64,000 bases of DNA. It comes from Devosia sp. Leaf420 (GTDB lineage Bacteria > Pseudomonadota > Alphaproteobacteria > Rhizobiales > Devosiaceae). Position 1 is the first letter of the stretch. Every line of letters begins with the position of its first letter. The stretch spans positions 1,221 through 65,220 of the forward strand of contig NZ_LMQU01000001.1 of the NCBI RefSeq assembly GCF_001425445.1. Reading direction: 5' to 3'. A program made the translations under genes and the position numbers. A model generated the notes under the pieces. That model saw nothing but the letters and a program-made list of their open reading frames with translations. It was not told the origin of the DNA and ran no database searches. Below, piece by piece: positions 1-7,251 of this stretch.

Positions 1-186
1 TTGGCCAGCGGTGTTGCCGACGAACTGACCACCGGCGCGAACACCAGCATAGAGGCCATCCCACGAGAAACCAGCAGATTCATAGATCGGCTGCGGGGTG
101 GTCGGGATGATGAGGTCAGCAGCCTGAGCGCCACCAACCATCAGAGCAGCGGCAGCAACGCCGAGCGAGAGAGAACGTACAAACAT
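1..186 (-). CDS. Outer-membrane beta-barrel protein, N-terminal part only
   Basis: Only the first 62 codons lie in the window; the gene continues past position 1. The start is the ATG at 186, preceded on the minus strand by GGGAGTGCAAG. Residues 1-22 form a signal peptide with a typical cleavage site (GGAQAAD). The stretch after it (GFSWDGLYAG) is the aromatic/Gly start of the first strand of Omp25/Omp31-like eight-stranded barrels common in Hyphomicrobiales. The next gene (527-1072) has the same architecture (FDWSGFYGGLYGG), so the two are probably paralogues. Function is structural or porin-like by family only. Confidence 0.75.
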   Translation of the reverse strand, partial: MFVRSLSLGVAAAALMVGGAQAADLIIPTTPQPIYESAGFSWDGLYAGVRAGGQFVGNTAGQ

Positions 187-454
187 ATCTTGCACTCCCA
201 ATAGAGTTAACCGTAGTCGCCGGACTAATGACTCAAGGGGTGATGAGAGGCAACCCCGCCCCGACACATATTAGGCGGTGAGGATAAGTTTTCATGACCA
301 AAATCGGCCATGTGTTGCCATAAGGTCGCTACTTTGGTTCAGTTTGATACAAATTGACGCAATTTCCGGGAGGCCAAGGCCAAAATGCGTAATCGTACAG
401 CCTCTGAAATAAGGCAGCGACGGCTTGTCTTGCCACATTGTTGCCGGAAATGCA

Positions 455-487
455 AATGGCCTCGCAAGGATTGCGAGGCCATTTTTC
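455..487 (-). terminator. Palindrome, probable terminator of the barrel gene at 527-1072
   Basis: GGCCTCGCAA and TTGCGAGGCC pair around a 3-4 base loop. The minus-strand side is followed by ATTTGCATTT and the plus side by ATTTTTCATG, so the structure may work in both directions. The rest of the 187-526 gap holds the leader of the gene at 1-186. A 65-codon minus-strand frame at 292-489 that starts inside this hairpin is probably not a gene. Confidence 0.5.
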
Positions 488-526
488 ATGATTCTGTAAG
501 AATCAGGTTTGTTCGGTCAAGTCTGA

Positions 527-1072
527 TCAGAAATGGAAGGCGGCGCCGACCGTGAACTGGTCCTTGGGATTGTTTCCTTCGACAGGAAAGCCGTGCAAAT
601 ATTGGGCGCGAACAGACATATTGTCGGTGACCGCGACTTCGACGCCGCCACCTAGCAACACGTCACTCTCCTCGGGCACGCCCAGATCGATGCCGTAGCC
701 GCCGGCGGCATAGACGACGACATTATCGGAAACGACCAGACCGGCGCGACCGAGGAGCTGGCCATAGCTGGTGTCGAGATTTCCCCCGGTGACGCCCTGC
801 ACCGCGACTTCAGCGCCAAGCAGATAGAAATCGAATTGGGCGTTTACGCCGGCCATGGCGCCGAGACCATATTGCATCCCGCCGGCGTCGCTATTTTGGA
901 TGCCGCCATAGAGCCCTCCGTAAAAGCCGCTCCAGTCAAAACCGGCGTCTTCATAAACTGGAAGTTCGGCTGGGGTGCTCGTGGGCACGGTGATGAGATC
1001 GGCTGCAAAAGCGGAGCCCGACATGAGGGCGGTGGCAAGCGTTGCCAGGGCGATCTTCTGAGACATGCGCAT
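527..1072 (-). CDS. Outer-membrane beta-barrel protein
   Basis: 181 residues. The start chosen is the ATG at 1072 because AAGGAG lies seven bases upstream; a second ATG two codons in is possible. A signal peptide (residues 1-25, cleavage near GSAFAAD) is followed by a Pro/Thr-rich spacer and then alternating hydrophobic/polar strands (GFYGGLYGG, GRAGLVV, VYAAGGYGI, VRAQYLHGF). It ends in a terminal aromatic, AFHF, as expected for BamA recognition. Size and layout match small Omp25/31-type barrels, with shorter loops than usual. No evidence for a specific substrate. It resembles the truncated neighbour at 1-186 and both lie on the same strand. Confidence 0.75.
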   Translation of the reverse strand: MRMSQKIALATLATALMSGSAFAADLITVPTSTPAELPVYEDAGFDWSGFYGGLYGGIQNSDAGGMQYGLGAMAGVNAQFDFYLLGAEVAVQGVTGGNLDTSYGQLLGRAGLVVSDNVVVYAAGGYGIDLGVPEESDVLLGGGVEVAVTDNMSVRAQYLHGFPVEGNNPKDQFTVGAAFHF

Positions 1073-1285
1073 CGCGGTTCTCCTTAGCATTGCGACCATC
1101 AGGTAAGTTGCAAACGGCAGATCAAACTGCTCGTTCCCTGATGGTCCTTTGCGGCCCACGAGCGATGCACATGTGCAACAGGTCTCGCGCGGCCAAGGCG
1201 AACTTCATTGGGCAATCGGGCTTCAAGCGGACGATGAGCGGGCTAAAAGAAGGCGCCCGCCAATCGTTGCCCGGAGGTCACAGTG

Positions 1286-2017
1286 TCAGGAGGCGGCGAG
1301 TTCGCCAACGAGGACGGGATCGGCGCGGTAGTCAGACGGAAAGAGCGAAGCGAGCGCGTCGATCTTGGGCAGGTCGTTGCGCACGATATAGGGCCAGGTC
1401 GGGTTCAGCGTCAGGAAATCCTGATGATACTGCTCGGCGGGATAGAAGCCCTTGAACTGCTCGATGGTGGTTACGATCGGACCATCGAACTTTTTGAGGG
1501 CGTCGAGCTCAGCAATGTAGGCTTTGGCCGTGTCGGCCTGTGCCGCGTTGAGCGCGAAAATGGTCGAGCGGTATTGCGTGCCGCGGTCCGGTCCCTGGAA
1601 ATTGAGCTGAGTCGGGTTGTGCGCGACGGAGAAATAGATCTGGAGAATTTTGCCGAAGCTGATGACGGTGGGGTCGTAGGTCACTTCGACCGTTTCGGCG
1701 TGACCAGTGTCCCCGCGCGAGGATTGATCATAGGTGGCCGTCTCGGCGCTGCCGCCAGCATAGCCTGAAACGGCCCGGGTCACGCCTTTGACGTGTTGGA
1801 AGACACCCTGAACACCCCAGAAGCAGCCGCCGGCGAGCACAGCTTTGGCGCTCGAGCCGGTTTCCTTGAGGTCTTTGGACGGAGGCGGAATTTCGACCGG
1901 CTCCTCCTGGGCCATCGATGGGCCAGACATGAAGGGCAGGGAAAGAATCGGGAGGGCAGCGAGGCCGCCGAGCAAGGAGCGGCGCGAGAGCTGAAAGCGC
2001 GGAGACGAGGACTGCAT
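1286..2017 (-). CDS. msrA: Peptide-methionine (S)-S-oxide reductase, exported form
   Basis: 243 residues. MsrA reduces the S-epimer of methionine sulfoxide in oxidised proteins. The catalytic motif GCFWG is at residues 64-68 with the nucleophile Cys65, followed by GVTRAVSGYAGG and the family block GHAETVEVTYDP. The N-terminus (SRRSLLGG then a hydrophobic run to about residue 30) looks like a twin-arginine or Sec signal, so the enzyme probably works in the periplasm. Resolving cysteines usual in the C-terminus of some MsrAs are not evident. No msrB is adjacent. I start it at the ATG at 2017 rather than a longer upstream frame because the signal peptide begins there. Confidence 0.9.
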   Translation of the reverse strand: MQSSSPRFQLSRRSLLGGLAALPILSLPFMSGPSMAQEEPVEIPPPSKDLKETGSSAKAVLAGGCFWGVQGVFQHVKGVTRAVSGYAGGSAETATYDQSSRGDTGHAETVEVTYDPTVISFGKILQIYFSVAHNPTQLNFQGPDRGTQYRSTIFALNAAQADTAKAYIAELDALKKFDGPIVTTIEQFKGFYPAEQYHQDFLTLNPTWPYIVRNDLPKIDALASLFPSDYRADPVLVGELAAS

Positions 2018-2187
2018 AAGACACCTGAGTTGCGAGGCGTCCCAGTCATAATCCCCCTGCCCCAACTTGCGTAGACACAAGTTGGAGAGACAGATCAGCA
2101 AACGACTAAGTGATCAAATTGCTCGTTTAGGATTTTAGAAGATCTTCGTTTCTTCACCACCCACATCTTCAAAACTGAAGGAAAGGG

Positions 2188-2264
<77 letters not shown>

Positions 2265-2549
2265 ATCGGCGAACCGTGTGGCCCGCTGAACGTGACGCTG
2301 ATGTACCCAGCCCCTATTCCTAAGTCAAGCGCTGCAAACGGCATCGGGCATAAAAACTCCACAGTGCACGATTGGCCTGTGGAAAACTCTTGAGGTTCAA
2401 ATGATAAGCCGGGTTCGCTCACCTGGGAGATGAGGTCGATACTCCTGATTTACGGGTTTTGGATTGTGGCGCGGCAGAGGATGCGGGCCGCGGTCGGCTT
2501 CTAGCCTCAAGAAGGATCACAAAGCCAGTGTTATTTCAGATAGCGGGGC

Positions 2550-3059
2550 TCAGTCTGCGGTTATGGCGCGCAAGACCTGGGCGTAGGTGGATTTGTCCTG
2601 GTCCTTGCCATCGCGGCACTGCTTGGTGCCGATGGCGATCTGTGCGATATCAGGCGCCCTGCTCCCGCTTATCGGGAAAGATTTGGCCGCGGTCGAAGCG
2701 GTTTGGTGGTCGCTGTGCTCGTTGAAGTGGATAGCTGCGACATTGGCCTTGGCTTGATTCTGGAAAAGCACGACGACGCAAACATAGTCATCGTCCTTAA
2801 GATCGTAATTTGTGAGGATGGCTTCGACCTGCAGCGCACCACTGCCATGGGCGAGGATGAGATCAACCCACTGATTCCGCTTCCAGTCCCATTTGCCATG
2901 GAAGATATGGCATGGCGCGCTCGATCCGAGATCCTGGCATTCGGCGAGTTTCACCATACGCCAATCGTAGCCCGTCCAATCGCTGCGGCTATCATTGGCG
3001 ACAGCACCAGGCGTCAAGGTCATTGCAGCGAGGATTGGGACGAACTTGGAAAGGAACAT
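2550..3059 (-). CDS. Secreted protein of unknown function
   Basis: 169 residues between tRNA-Asp and tRNA-Val, same strand. The first 22 residues are a signal peptide (FVPILAAMTLTPGAVAND), so the product is probably periplasmic. The mature part has four cysteines (CQDLGSSAPC, YVCVVV, TKQCRDG) that could form disulfides, and several Trp/Asp-rich segments (DWTGYDW, KWDWKRNQW). I do not recognise a family. Codon use resembles its neighbours. The 2265-2549 gap downstream shows no clear terminator or gene. Confidence 0.6.
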   Translation of the reverse strand: MFLSKFVPILAAMTLTPGAVANDSRSDWTGYDWRMVKLAECQDLGSSAPCHIFHGKWDWKRNQWVDLILAHGSGALQVEAILTNYDLKDDDYVCVVVLFQNQAKANVAAIHFNEHSDHQTASTAAKSFPISGSRAPDIAQIAIGTKQCRDGKDQDKSTYAQVLRAITAD

Positions 3060-3130
3060 TGCCGCATTGTTGCGCAGGGAACACCGCGCCGCAACGGGCT
3101 GCGATATCTTGAAGCTTCACCAAGGGAGAC

Positions 3131-3206
3131 TGGTGGGCGATGACGGACTCGAACCGCCGACATTCTCGGTGTAAACGAGACGCTCTACCAACTGAGCTAA
3201 TCGCCC
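3131..3206 (-). tRNA. tRNA-Val (TAC)
   Basis: 76 nt on the minus strand. The acceptor stem GGGCGAT pairs with ATCGCCC, and the CCA end is encoded at 3131-3133. The anticodon stem-loop TCTCG-TTTACAC-CGAGA gives TAC. It follows hupB, a common arrangement in rhizobia and relatives. Confidence 0.95.
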
Positions 3207-3270
3207 GTCCGACACAGCGTGTCTGGAACGAGGCTCTGATTAGGGGGCTTGCCCTGCCCCGTCAACTGCA

Positions 3271-3303
3271 AAACAAAACGGCCCCACGTTTTCCGCGGGG
3301 CCG
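3271..3303 (-). terminator. Rho-independent terminator of hupB
   Basis: On the minus strand CGGCCCC and GGGGCCG pair around GCGGAAAACGT and are followed by TTTTGTTTT, 30 bases after the hupB stop codon. Confidence 0.85.
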
Positions 3304-3332
3304 CCTGGCAGAATGCGCTAAAAGCAAAGCTC

Positions 3333-3605
3333 TTAGTTGATCGCGTCCTTGAGGCCCTTGCCGGGCTTGAACTTGGCCTGGTTCGAGGCCGGAATCTGAA
3401 TTTCTGCGCCGGTGGCAGGATTGCGGCCGGTCGAGGCCTTGCGCTGGGAAACGGCAAAGGTGCCGAAGCCAACGAGACGAACTTCATCACCCGACTTAAG
3501 GGCGGCGGTGATGGCTTCGAACACTGCGTCAACCGCTTCAGCGGCCTGAGCCTTCGTGATCGTTGCCTTGTCGGCAACGACGCCAACCAGATCGTTCTTG
3601 TTCAT
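3333..3605 (-). CDS. hupB: DNA-binding protein HU
   Basis: 90 residues, the normal HU length. It begins MNKNDLV and carries the DNA-bending arm with the HU/IHF signature (GFGTFAVSQRKASTGRNPATG) at residues 46-66, including the intercalating proline of RNPATG. HU compacts the nucleoid and bends DNA non-specifically. In Hyphomicrobiales it normally follows lon directly; here about 3.6 kb with two transporters and a tetR separate them. It is followed by its own terminator and tRNA-Val. Confidence 0.95.
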   Translation of the reverse strand: MNKNDLVGVVADKATITKAQAAEAVDAVFEAITAALKSGDEVRLVGFGTFAVSQRKASTGRNPATGAEIQIPASNQAKFKPGKGLKDAIN

Positions 3606-3793
3606 TGCGTATCCTCACGGTGAATGCCCGCCCTCGCTGGCGTAGCTTTAGGTGGCGGCAACCCTTGGTCGATTCTAGCTCGCACGCAAGTGTTTCCGCC
3701 GTTTTGGCGAGGCCGAACGGTACGGAAATGTTAATGGCGCGGAATTTTGCACCCGACAAGGCCGAACTCGCCCGAAAACCGGGCTTTTCACCA

Positions 3794-4993
3794 TCATTCC
3801 GCCGGTTTTTCTGCTGTGGCGGGCATGGTTCGGATACCAGCCATCAACGGAAGCGCCAGAAGGTAAATAACGATAGCCACCATCCAGATGAGTCCTGGCC
3901 AATCTTGGCGCACTCCCGCGTAGATGTAACTGAAGAGTAGCGGACCAAAGACGGAAGCGATGCTGACGATGCTGGCCATGACGCCCTGGAGCTGACCCTG
4001 ACGATCCGCATCGACCTGTCGCGTGGCGAGAGATTGCAATGCGGGCATGCCTATGCCGCCCAAGGCGAAGATGGGCGCCATGGCAAAGAGTACCCAACCG
4101 TGACCTGCGAAAACCAGCGTCAGCATAGCGCCGATCTCAAAGGTCATCCCGACGATCAAGGCCCAGCGTTCGCCGAGGCGCGCGACGGCAGGACCGGTGA
4201 GGAATGCTTGCGCGAGGGCATGAAAAACGCCGAAGGCGCCAAGGGACAGACCAATCATCATGCCGTTGAAGGCAAAGCGATCCTCGCTGAACTGCGCCCA
4301 GGCCGTGCCATAGACGGTGCCGACGAAGTTCATGATGAGGAAAATCGCCATCAGCGGCACCAGCGCCTTGAAGTTGAACGCCCAGGCGAGCGGCTTGAAG
4401 GGGTTGAGGGTCGACCAGGTGAACTGCGCCTCGGGCTGACCGTGCCGCGATTCTGGCAGCACGAAGAGCGCTAGGGCAAAATTGATGCCGTTGAGCGCGG
4501 CAGCGGCAAGAAATGGCGCATGAAGCCACCAATCGCCCAAAACGCCACCAAGGACAGGACCGATGATGAAGCCGACGCCGAACATAGCGTGGAAGAGACC
4601 GAAGCGTTCGGCGCGCTCTTGTTCAGGAGTTATGTCAGTAATGTAGGCGGTCGCCACGGCCATATTCGCGCTGGTGACGCCAGCAATGGCTCTGCCAATG
4701 ACCAGCATCCAGAGGTGGGGCGCCAGCGCCATGATCAGATAATCGATCGCAGCGCCGGCTAGCGAAACGAGCAGAACCGGGCGACGACCGAAGCGATCAC
4801 TAAGCACGCCGAGGATGGGCGAAAACAGAAACTGGCAGGCGGAGTAAAGCGCCAGCATAAGGCCGAGCAGCAGCGAAACATCGGTAGTGTGCCCGACATC
4901 GCGAAGGAGCGCGGGGAGAATCGGAAAGATCAGGCCGATGCCAATCGCGTCGAGCATGACGGCGGACAGAATTACGACGAGCGCCTTGTTCAT
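3794..4993 (-). CDS. TetA-like MFS efflux pump, distal copy
   Basis: 399 residues, 12 predicted membrane spans. The start is the ATG at 4993 with GGAG six bases upstream. MFS motif A is GVLSDRFGRRPVLL after span 2, and antiporter motif C is GFIIGPVLGG in span 5. The N-terminus (MNKALVVILSAVMLDAIGIGLIFPILP) is the pattern of the TetA/drug:H+ antiporter-1 group, which export drugs such as tetracyclines in exchange for protons. It is a tandem paralogue of the pump at 5137-6321, with most of the first 130 residues matching. It lies 143 bases downstream of that gene, so it probably belongs to the same TetR-controlled operon. Substrate is not provable from sequence. Confidence 0.85.
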   Translation of the reverse strand: MNKALVVILSAVMLDAIGIGLIFPILPALLRDVGHTTDVSLLLGLMLALYSACQFLFSPILGVLSDRFGRRPVLLVSLAGAAIDYLIMALAPHLWMLVIGRAIAGVTSANMAVATAYITDITPEQERAERFGLFHAMFGVGFIIGPVLGGVLGDWWLHAPFLAAAALNGINFALALFVLPESRHGQPEAQFTWSTLNPFKPLAWAFNFKALVPLMAIFLIMNFVGTVYGTAWAQFSEDRFAFNGMMIGLSLGAFGVFHALAQAFLTGPAVARLGERWALIVGMTFEIGAMLTLVFAGHGWVLFAMAPIFALGGIGMPALQSLATRQVDADRQGQLQGVMASIVSIASVFGPLLFSYIYAGVRQDWPGLIWMVAIVIYLLALPLMAGIRTMPATAEKPAE

Positions 4994-5038
4994 CGAGAGC
5001 TCCAGACCGCGGTTCAAACCGCCGGCTGCAGAATGAGG

Positions 5039-5078
5039 ATGGCTTGTCTGCGCCTGAGAACAGCGCGAGGCAAGCCAT
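5039..5078 (-). other. Hairpin between the two tandem pump genes
   Basis: ATGGCTTG and CAAGCCAT form the outer stem, with a GCGC/GCGC inner pairing. It sits in the leader between the two pump genes on the minus strand. There is no T-run, so it is not a classical terminator; it could modulate read-through or mRNA stability. Confidence 0.4.
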
Positions 5079-5136
5079 TTGCTCTAGATGTATCGACGAA
5101 TGGTGCTGACAGACTTCGGCAGCAGCGATCCCTTTC

Positions 5137-6321
5137 TTATGCCGGGACTGGCTTTGGGGATCTGACAGTCGCAAAGAGCGGTGTTGCCAGGAGATAAAGC
5201 GCAGCACCGACCAGCCAGATTGTGCCGATCCAGATATCCCGTGTGGCAAAGAAGATCACTGTGGTGAGGACGGGGCCGACAATACCAGCAAGGCTCATCA
5301 GACTGGTTAGAACGCCTTGTAACTGACCTTGCTGCTCATCACTGACCTTGCTCGTCAGCAACGACTGGAGCGCAGGCATGGCAACGCCACCGAGGGCGAA
5401 GAGCGGGGTGAGCGCATAACCCATCCAGCTTTGATAGGCGAAGGCCATCAAGGTGTAAGCCAGCGTATCAAAGGTGACGCCAATCATAAGCGTACCTAAA
5501 TCGCCGAAGCGCCTGGTCAACGGACCGACAAGGAAGGCTTGAGCCAGAGCGCCGGTGACGCCGAAGACCGAAAGGGACATGCCTATATGCACCGAGTCCC
5601 AACCGAACCGCTCCGCACCATAGAAGACCCAGATCGTGCCGGGGACCGCGGCTATCAGGCCGAAGACGACCGAGACGACGACCATGGGCAGCAGCGGCTT
5701 GAAATTCCACAGCCAGAGCAGCGGCGCCAAAGGATTAAGTTGCTTGATATCGAATTTTCCCTCCGTTGCCTTGCGGCTTTCGGGAAGCACGAAGAGAGCA
5801 ACGATCAGATTGATGCCGTTGAAAAGCGCTGCGGCGAGGAAGGGCGAACGGAGCCACCACGCGCCGAGAACGCCGCCGATGACTGGGCCGATGATAAACC
5901 CTGAACTCATCACCGCGCCAACCAAACCAAAGCGTTGGGCGCGTTGTTCGGGCGGGGTGATGTCGGTGATGTAAGCCGTGGCGACAGCCATATTGGCGCT
6001 GGTGATTCCGGCCATGGCGCGGCCGACGACCAAGACCCAGCCGAGAGGCGTCAGCGCCATGACGAGATAATCGAGCAAAGTGCCTGCCAAGGAAAGCAAG
6101 AGCACCGGACGCCGGCCAAAGCGATCGCTCAACGCGCCAAGGACGGGCGACGCCACAAATTGCATCGTGGCATAGACAGCGAGCATGGCTCCATAGAGAA
6201 AGCCAATATCGCCACCCTGAGTAAGCTGCGTCAGCAGTTCAGGCAGGATGGGGAAAATAAGACCGGCGCCGATCGCATCGATGGCGACGGTCGCGAGAAT
6301 GACAATCAGGGCCTTGTTCAT
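5137..6321 (-). CDS. TetA-like MFS efflux pump, proximal copy
   Basis: 394 residues with 12 predicted spans. The start is the ATG at 6321, with GGAGG five bases upstream; longer frames begin inside this ribosome site. Motif A is GALSDRFGRRPVLL and motif C is GFIIGPVIGG; the N-terminal MNKALIVILATVAIDAIG matches TetA-type antiporters. It is divergently transcribed from the TetR-type gene at 6407, and three tetO-like palindromes lie in the 85-base gap. That makes it the primary regulated target. Likely role: proton-driven export of a tetracycline-like or unrelated amphipathic compound. Confidence 0.87.
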   Translation of the reverse strand: MNKALIVILATVAIDAIGAGLIFPILPELLTQLTQGGDIGFLYGAMLAVYATMQFVASPVLGALSDRFGRRPVLLLSLAGTLLDYLVMALTPLGWVLVVGRAMAGITSANMAVATAYITDITPPEQRAQRFGLVGAVMSSGFIIGPVIGGVLGAWWLRSPFLAAALFNGINLIVALFVLPESRKATEGKFDIKQLNPLAPLLWLWNFKPLLPMVVVSVVFGLIAAVPGTIWVFYGAERFGWDSVHIGMSLSVFGVTGALAQAFLVGPLTRRFGDLGTLMIGVTFDTLAYTLMAFAYQSWMGYALTPLFALGGVAMPALQSLLTSKVSDEQQGQLQGVLTSLMSLAGIVGPVLTTVIFFATRDIWIGTIWLVGAALYLLATPLFATVRSPKPVPA

Positions 6322-6340
6322 CAGGACCTCCAAAGGTAAT

Positions 6341-6390
6341 TTATCATCGATAAGTTATTTATCGGTGATAAGCTCCTTTATCGCTGATAA
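6341..6390. promoter_or_regulatory. Three tetO-like operators in a divergent promoter region
   Basis: Three 13-bp palindromes of form TTATCnnnGATAA lie at 6341-6353, 6359-6371 and 6378-6390, with centres 18 and 19 bp apart. The inner TATC/GATA matches positions 2 to 5 of the Tn10 tet operator half-site; the next position is T rather than the C of Tn10 (from memory of CTATCATTGATAG). They fill the whole space between the pump and regulator start codons, so binding should repress both genes. Confidence 0.85.
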
Positions 6391-6406
6391 GTCAAGAGGA
6401 TTACGT

Positions 6407-7051
6407 ATGGCTATCGATCGCGGACGTATTGTCGATGAGGCGCTCGCCTTGCTGAATGAAGTGGGCATCGACAAACTGACGACGCGAAAACTGGCGGAGC
6501 GGCTGGGGGTGCAGCAACCGGCGCTCTATTGGCATTTCAGGAACAAGTCTGCGCTGCTCGACGCCATCAACAGCGAAATGCTGGCGCGCTATCACACGCA
6601 CCGCCTGCCCTCGCCCGGCGAGGACTGGGTGGAGTTCACCTATGCGACAGCGCGGAGCATGCGCACGACGCTGCTGGCGGTGCGGGATGGAGCGCGGATC
6701 GCAGCGGGCACGCGGCCCTCGACAACGGATTTTGCGGACGCAGAGCTGCAGCTCAAGCTCTATGTCGATGCGGGATTTACAGCGGAAGAAGCGCTACACA
6801 TCTCAATTTCGATCGCGCGCTACGTTGTCGGATATGTGCTCGAAGAACAGGGCGAGCGCGAGCGGCGGGCGGAGGAAGAGGGTCAGGATGGGGATATCGA
6901 TGGCGAGTTGAAGCCGTTTCCGATTTTGGCGGAGGCGTTTCGGTCGCTGGAGAAGGAGGGGAGCATCAATACTGAGGCGGCGTTTGAGCGCGGGCTGGGA
7001 TATATGGTTGAGGGGATGAGGGGAAGTAAGGCAGCGCAGGGTTCCAAGTAG
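6407..7051 (+). CDS. TetR-class repressor of the adjacent efflux pumps
   Basis: 214 residues, start ATG 6407 with AGAGGA eight bases upstream. It aligns along its length with Tn10 TetR as I remember it. The helix-turn-helix region (LTTRKLAERLGVQQPALYWHFRNK) is nearly identical, and the ligand-domain blocks RDGARIAAGTRP and VLEEQ are present. His64 (YHTH) is kept. The residues equivalent to Asn82, Phe86 and the Mg-binding His100 are Thr, Met and Ala. The operator-reading head is therefore conserved while the tetracycline pocket is altered, which suggests a different or relaxed inducer. It is divergent from the pump at 5137-6321 and probably autoregulated through the three shared operators. Confidence 0.88.
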   Translation: MAIDRGRIVDEALALLNEVGIDKLTTRKLAERLGVQQPALYWHFRNKSALLDAINSEMLARYHTHRLPSPGEDWVEFTYATARSMRTTLLAVRDGARIAAGTRPSTTDFADAELQLKLYVDAGFTAEEALHISISIARYVVGYVLEEQGERERRAEEEGQDGDIDGELKPFPILAEAFRSLEKEGSINTEAAFERGLGYMVEGMRGSKAAQGSK

Positions 7052-7052
7052 T

Positions 7053-7171
7053 CCTCATGATGAGGTGCGGAGCGCAGCGGAGCCTCGAACCACGAGGGCG
7101 TGGCGCTTGAGCCTCCACTCGCTCGCTCTCGTGGTTCGAGGCTTTGCTCTGCAAAGCACCTCACCATGAGG
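7053..7171. repeat. 119-bp near-palindromic intergenic element
   Basis: It begins CCTCATGATGAGGTGC and ends GCACCTCACCATGAGG. Inner arms GAGCCTCGAACCACGAG and CTCGTGGTTCGAGGC also pair, so the whole element can fold into one long cruciform or hairpin. It starts one base after the tetR stop codon, between convergent tetR and lon. It has the appearance of a dispersed REP/BIME-type element, but no second copy is in this window. Confidence 0.75.
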
Positions 7172-7207
7172 GCTCTTGGAAACAGGGCCACTGACGGCAC
7201 AAAGAAA

Positions 7208-7232
7208 AACGGCGGCCTTGGAGGCCGCCGTT
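7208..7232 (-). terminator. Rho-independent terminator of lon
   Basis: AACGGCGGCC and GGCCGCCGTT form a ten-pair stem with a 5-base loop. On the minus strand the stem is followed by TTTCTTT, 20 bases past the lon stop; the plus side also has TTTT. Confidence 0.85.
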
Positions 7233-7251
7233 TTCATATTCGTTGCACAAT

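Noticed and set aside
292..489. 65-codon minus-strand open frame between the two barrel genes
   Set aside because: It starts inside the terminator hairpin, has no ribosome site and its product resembles no protein pattern.
1283..1768. Long plus-strand frame opposite msrA
   Set aside because: Shadow of msrA; the minus strand carries unmistakable family motifs.
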